Of a DNA stretch of 64,000 bases, positions 60,471 through 64,000 are shown piece by piece (position 1 is the stretch's first letter; each line of letters starts with the position of its first letter). The stretch is taken from NCBI RefSeq assembly GCF_024055665.1, contig NZ_JAMXMC010000002.1, forward strand, positions 124,001 to 188,000, given 5' to 3'. The DNA is from Ideonella oryzae (GTDB taxonomy: Bacteria; Pseudomonadota; Gammaproteobacteria; Burkholderiales; Burkholderiaceae_C). A model generated the notes under the pieces. The model saw only the letters and a program-made list of their open reading frames with translations, was not told the origin of the DNA and did not search any database. The translations under genes and the position numbers were made by a program.

Positions 60471-61334
60471 TCAATTCGCCAGATTCCCGTCACGATCTTC
60501 GGGACAGGAAGTGTCCTGGAACTCAGTTCTCTCTGGCTTCCATCCGGCCGGCCGGCGATAGTTCCGGTAGGCCTGCATCACTTCGCGTGGACGATAGGGA
60601 CGCTCACCGATATTGGCGCGCAGCGCCTTGCCGGCTCGCTCACCGACTCGCGAGATCAGTTCCTTGACCCGGATGGGCCTTCCGGAGCCCAGTCCCCGCA
60701 CCAGGACCCCCTGGGAGGCGTCCCAGCCCTGGATCTCTCGGATCGCGGACTTGATGCCAGCGCAGGCATCGTCGATGTGCACTAGGTCGATCTCCTGTTC
60801 GCCCGGCGTCGTGCCGATCTCCTCGCCACGCGCGCAGGCGTCCTGCAGAATCTTGAGCAACTTACGGCGGCTGTCGTCCTCGCCGTAGGTATCGAACATG
60901 ATCAGCTGGAGGATCTTCAGGCCGCGCAGTGCGTAGTGAGTGAGCAGGTCCTGGCCAGCTTGCTTAGACGCGGCGTAGAGATTGAACGGCCGGAAGCCTT
61001 CGGAGTCCGCGAACTGCCAGGACGTGCCGAAGACGACCAGCGTCGAGTCTGGCGAGTGCTCCAGCAGCTGCTGTGCGACCAAGCAGGGCAAGATGCAGTT
61101 TGAGGCCACCAGCGCCTGGATTGCCTTCGCATCGTCGCCCATCGCCTGTGAGGCGCCCGGGATCAGGACAACGTCTGGCGCGAACTGTCGCATGTCTTCG
61201 AGCACGGTTGCCTGCCATTTCACGGGGTCGGCATCGTCATAGGCCGGAGCCTTCCGCACGACGCCGTCCTTCCCGAGCCATGCCGCCACGTGGCGGCCCA
61301 GGAATCCATTCCCACCAATCACATAGCTCTTCAT
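60471..61334 (-). CDS. NAD(P)-dependent sugar reductase (extended SDR), probable CDP-dideoxyhexose synthase
   Basis: A 287-residue extended SDR protein. The nucleotide motif GGNGFLGRHVAAWL is at residues 8-21, FGTSWQF gives the catalytic Ser/Thr region, and YAASKQAG supplies the Y-x3-K pair. Its place after RfbG, RfbH and an RmlC-like epimerase suggests that it reduces the 4-keto group of CDP-4-keto-3,6-dideoxyhexose, like abequose or paratose synthase or AscF of Yersinia. Stereochemistry of the product cannot be predicted. It starts 3 bases after the epimerase stop. Confidence 0.8.
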   Translation of the reverse strand: MKSYVIGGNGFLGRHVAAWLGKDGVVRKAPAYDDADPVKWQATVLEDMRQFAPDVVLIPGASQAMGDDAKAIQALVASNCILPCLVAQQLLEHSPDSTLVVFGTSWQFADSEGFRPFNLYAASKQAGQDLLTHYALRGLKILQLIMFDTYGEDDSRRKLLKILQDACARGEEIGTTPGEQEIDLVHIDDACAGIKSAIREIQGWDASQGVLVRGLGSGRPIRVKELISRVGERAGKALRANIGERPYRPREVMQAYRNYRRPAGWKPERTEFQDTSCPEDRDGNLAN

Positions 61335-61337
61335 GGT

Positions 61338-61880
61338 TTATCGGAGTTGGTTGACGACGTCCTGCAGGGAAGGCCAGCTCTGGTCTTTCTCCGTGACGAC
61401 GGGCTGCGAGAGGCCGAAGTCAACGCCGAGCGTGTCCCAGCGCACACCGCGCTCGTCGCCTGGTGAATAGGGCTGCGGGCTCATACTGATGAATGTCGTC
61501 TGGTCTTCCAGGACGATGACGCCATGCGCGAACGAGCCGGGAATCAGTAGTGCGGACTTTCCTCCACCGACCATCTCCTCCACGTGTACGTTGCCGAGGC
61601 CGCCGCCCGGGCGCAGGTCGATGCTGATATCTAGCATTCGGCCGGTGATGCAATAAACCAACTTATCTTGGGCCTTACCCCCCAACTGATAGTGCATACC
61701 ACGGATTACGCCCTTGTCGCTGCGGCTTAGGTAGATTTCTTCGATGTTTGGGAGAAGGTCCTGGAATATTTCCCGCCGATAGATTTTGAGCAGATCCCCC
61801 CGGAAATCGACGAACGGGGTGAAGCCAATTTTCTTGATTCCACCAAGATCGCTCACAGAGCTTTTCACTTTGTCATCCAA
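61338..61880 (-). CDS. RmlC-like sugar epimerase, possibly AscE-type C5 epimerase
   Basis: A 180-residue cupin epimerase of the RmlC family. The catalytic base H63 is in RGMHYQLGG, a Tyr at 138 lies in the usual place, and PGSFAHGV is the conserved turn. In dTDP-rhamnose synthesis RmlC works with RmlA, B and D, none of which is present here. Next to RfbG and RfbH it more likely acts on CDP-4-keto-3,6-dideoxyglucose, as AscE does in CDP-ascarylose synthesis in Yersinia. An alternative is that it is simply a 3- or 5-epimerase for another 4-keto sugar of this locus. Confidence 0.82.
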   Translation of the reverse strand: MDDKVKSSVSDLGGIKKIGFTPFVDFRGDLLKIYRREIFQDLLPNIEEIYLSRSDKGVIRGMHYQLGGKAQDKLVYCITGRMLDISIDLRPGGGLGNVHVEEMVGGGKSALLIPGSFAHGVIVLEDQTTFISMSPQPYSPGDERGVRWDTLGVDFGLSQPVVTEKDQSWPSLQDVVNQLR

Positions 61881-61943
61881 TTCTTGTCTGAGATCCGGCT
61901 GAAGCAGCGATGAGAGGCTATTGGTTGGACCGTGCAGTGGATG

Positions 61944-63296
61944 TCAGAAGCTGATGCCGAAGAACTCTTCAAGCTTCTCGGCAACGTAATCCAGGTGTTC
62001 TTGACCAAGTGCCGGGAAGGTGCCCAGCCAGAAGGTCTGGTTCATCACGATGTCGGTGTTGGTCAGGTTACCGCTGATGCGGTAGTTGCGACCCGCCATG
62101 TAGGGCTGCTTCGTCAGATTGCCGGCGAACAGCAAGCGTGTCCCGATCTGGTTCTCTTCCAGAAAACTGATCACGTCGGCGCGCTTCACACCAGCGTCTT
62201 CTTTCACGATCAATGGGAAGCCGAACCACGATGGCTCGCTGTTCGGCGTGGCCTCTGGCAGGTGTAGGAACTGCTCGACGCTGGCTAGGCGGTTCTTCAG
62301 ATAGGTGAAGTTGGCGCGGCGCTTGGCGATGAATTCCTCGACACGGTCCATCTGCGCCAGCGCGCAGGCGGCCTGCATGTCGGAGATCTTGAGGTTGTAG
62401 CCCAGGTGGCTGTAGGTGTACTTGTGGTCGTAGCCATCGGGCAGGTCACCGCCCAGTTCTTTCTTGCTCCAGCAGAATCGCTTGTTGCAGGTGTTGTCCT
62501 TGCCGGGGGGGCAGTAGCAATCTCGGCCCCAGTCGCGGAAGGATTCGGCAATCAGCTTCAACTCGGCGTTGTTGGTGAACACCGCGCCGCCTTCACCCAT
62601 TGTGATGTGGTGGGCGGGGTAGAAGCTCAGCGTGGCGATGTCGCCGAAAGTGCCGACGAGCTGACCGTTGTAGGTGGCGCCCAGGGCATCGCAACAGTCC
62701 TCGACCAGCCAAAGCTTGTGTTTCTTGCACAGCGCGGTCACCACGTCGAGGTTGAACGGGTTGCCCAGGCTGTGGGCCAGCATGATGGCCTTGGTCTTGG
62801 GGGTGATGGCCGCCTCAATCTTGCTGGCGTCGATGTTGTGTGTGGCCAGGTCCACGTCGACAAATACCGGCACCGCACCGAACTGAAGGATCGGGTTGAC
62901 CGTCGTCGGGAAGCCTGCGGCCACCCCGATGACCTCGTCGCCTTGCTTGATGGCACGTTCACCCAGCTTGGGACTGGTCAGCGTGGAGAACGCCACCAGG
63001 TTCGCCGACGAACCGGAGTTCACTGTGATCAGGTACTTCACGCCGAGGAACTGCGCCAGACGCTGCTCGAACATGGCGTTGAAGCGGCCCGTGGTCAGCC
63101 AGCCGTCCAGCGAGGCGTCGACCATCATCTTCAACTCGTTGGCACCAATGACCTTGCCAGACACTGGTACGGCGGTTTGGCCAGGCACAAAGGGCTTGGG
63201 CGCGTACGCAATGTCGGCGTATTGTTGAACCAACTCGCTGATCTGGCTGCGCAGTTTGTCCAGTTGCGGTTGGAAGTTCACGGGGGTGGCGCTCAT
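61944..63296 (-). CDS. rfbH: CDP-4-keto-6-deoxyglucose 3-dehydratase (RfbH/DdhC/AscC, E1)
   Basis: A PMP- and [2Fe-2S]-dependent enzyme that removes the C3 hydroxyl of CDP-4-keto-6-deoxyglucose with a separate reductase (E3). The 450-residue product has the hallmark replacement of the PLP lysine by His in [13 protein letters not shown] (H229-H230). Its cysteines fit the E1 cluster spacing exactly: C202, then 57 residues, C260, 1 residue, C262, 7 residues, C270. The ATG at 63296 overlaps the rfbG stop. The E3 reductase (AscD type) is not in the window and may lie to the right or elsewhere. Confidence 0.95.
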   Translation of the reverse strand: MSATPVNFQPQLDKLRSQISELVQQYADIAYAPKPFVPGQTAVPVSGKVIGANELKMMVDASLDGWLTTGRFNAMFEQRLAQFLGVKYLITVNSGSSANLVAFSTLTSPKLGERAIKQGDEVIGVAAGFPTTVNPILQFGAVPVFVDVDLATHNIDASKIEAAITPKTKAIMLAHSLGNPFNLDVVTALCKKHKLWLVEDCCDALGATYNGQLVGTFGDIATLSFYPAHHITMGEGGAVFTNNAELKLIAESFRDWGRDCYCPPGKDNTCNKRFCWSKKELGGDLPDGYDHKYTYSHLGYNLKISDMQAACALAQMDRVEEFIAKRRANFTYLKNRLASVEQFLHLPEATPNSEPSWFGFPLIVKEDAGVKRADVISFLEENQIGTRLLFAGNLTKQPYMAGRNYRISGNLTNTDIVMNQTFWLGTFPALGQEHLDYVAEKLEEFFGISF

Positions 63297-64000
63297 ACGG
63301 TCGCTTGGTATTGAGAGATTTGGTTCAGACAGACGGCGCGCATGTCCTGGCCGGCCAGCCAGGCCTGATGCCAATCAGTGATGCGGCTCAGCGCGGTCTC
63401 CAGCGACCAACGCGGGGCCCACTGCAGACGCTGGCGTGCCTTGGAGATATCCAGCTTCAAGAAGTTGGCTTCATGGGGATGTTCACCAGGCTGCAAGGTC
63501 CAGGAAGCACCCTTTCCCCAGCTGTTGCACAGGTGCTCGACGATCCACTGGACGGGACGGGCATCGTCGTCGCGCGGGCCGAAGTTCCAGCCCTCGGCGG
63601 CAGCTTGGCCTTGCATGTACAGCCGTTCGGCCAACAGCAGGTAACCCGACAAGGGTTCCAGTACGTGTTGCCATGGGCGGATCGCGTGGGGGTTGCGGAT
63701 CAGCACGGGCTCTTGGGCCTGCAGGGCGCGCAGGATGTCGGGAACCAGGCGGTCAAGGGCCCAATCGCCACCACCGATGACATTGCCCGCACGGGCCGAG
63801 GCCATGGCAATGCCCGCGTCCTTCAGAAAGGACTTGCGATAGGCGGAGCTGACAAGCTCTGCGCAACCCTTGCTGTTGGAGTAGGGGTCGTGGCCACCCA
63901 TCGGCTCGTCCTCACGATAGCCCCAAACCCACTCGCGATTTTCGTAGCATTTGTCGGTTGTGATGTTGACGATGGCCTTGACGGAGCCTGCGTGGCGCGC
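63293..64000 (-). CDS. rfbG: CDP-glucose 4,6-dehydratase, C-terminal part (gene runs off right edge)
   Basis: Makes CDP-4-keto-6-deoxyglucose, the substrate of RfbH. Only the C-terminal 235 residues are in the window. Translating back to the edge keeps the frame open, reading [14 protein letters not shown]-like sequence ([18 protein letters not shown]), then [19 protein letters not shown] with the Y-x3-K catalytic pair. This confirms that the ATG at 63901 is internal. [19 protein letters not shown] is typical of this dehydratase. The glucose-1-phosphate cytidylyltransferase (RfbF) is expected just beyond 64000. Confidence 0.95.
   Translation of the reverse strand, partial: ARHAGSVKAIVNITTDKCYENREWVWGYREDEPMGGHDPYSNSKGCAELVSSAYRKSFLKDAGIAMASARAGNVIGGGDWALDRLVPDILRALQAQEPVLIRNPHAIRPWQHVLEPLSGYLLLAERLYMQGQAAAEGWNFGPRDDDARPVQWIVEHLCNSWGKGASWTLQPGEHPHEANFLKLDISKARQRLQWAPRWSLETALSRITDWHQAWLAGQDMRAVCLNQISQYQATV

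Noticed and set aside
61338-61880. dTDP-rhamnose RmlC
   Set aside because: No rmlA, rmlB or rmlD accompanies it, while the flanking genes belong to a CDP-dideoxyhexose route.

Overview
The window looks like chromosome of a high-GC betaproteobacterium of the order Burkholderiales. Supporting this are the UrtDE urea transporter, the HexR/Entner-Doudoroff glucose locus, the FAD-monooxygenase/DsbC pair, an M61 peptidase and a DUF3108 protein. A genus cannot be named from the sequence alone. Coding density is very high: no gap between genes reaches 300 bases, and the largest are 37153-37325, 12422-12584, 19703-19852 and 2268-2415. I see no tRNA, rRNA, CRISPR array, transposase or phage gene.

Layout. 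(1) 1-1507: the end of a urea ABC transporter operon (urtD, urtE). (2) 1515-2267: an unknown Ala/Pro-rich membrane protein. (3) 2416-12421: an accessory type VI secretion (T6SS) block with an M15 peptidase, a PAAR tip protein, an unknown membrane protein, TssM, TagF and an OmpA/BON protein, facing TssA and a small unknown gene on the other strand. Sheath, tube, baseplate, ClpV, TssJ/K/L and VgrG genes are not here. (4) 12585-17480 (minus): hexR, then zwf-edd-eda, with two HexR-type operators just before zwf. (5) 17533-26413 (plus): a two-component system, a LamB-type porin, a GtsABCD-like sugar ABC transporter and glucokinase. Regions 4 and 5 together take sugar in, phosphorylate it and feed the Entner-Doudoroff pathway. 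(6) 26403-37152: mostly housekeeping genes (VOC protein, YchF, FAD monooxygenase, DsbC, DUF3429, M61 peptidase, DUF3108, crotonase, an orphan CheZ, FMN protein, LysS).

(7) 37326-64000 is a large surface-polysaccharide locus of two operons meeting tail to tail at 51536/51541. The rightward operon makes a UDP-2,3-diacetamido-uronic acid (WbpA, B, D, E). It also has a flippase, an acetyltransferase, two GT4 glycosyltransferases, an ArnB-like aminotransferase, a PglC-type initiating transferase and WbpM, and it ends in a GDPD-like phosphodiesterase and an LTA-synthase-like enzyme. The leftward operon begins beyond the right edge. It carries RfbG (partial), RfbH, an RmlC-like epimerase and a reductase, which fits a CDP-3,6-dideoxyhexose and possibly an ascarylose-type sugar. 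It also has a second flippase, a polymerase, an acyltransferase and five glycosyltransferases. Sampled lines in this leftward half are clearly less GC-rich than the housekeeping half (29/60 GC at 54301-54360 against 46/60 at 25261-25320), which suggests transfer.

Most notable points: an in-frame palindromic insertion of about 26 codons in the WbpE aminotransferase; the phosphodiesterase/LTA-synthase-like pair ending the glycan operon; a sigma-28-like promoter before the orphan cheZ; a well-formed pair of HexR operators; and a T6SS block that is incomplete on its own.
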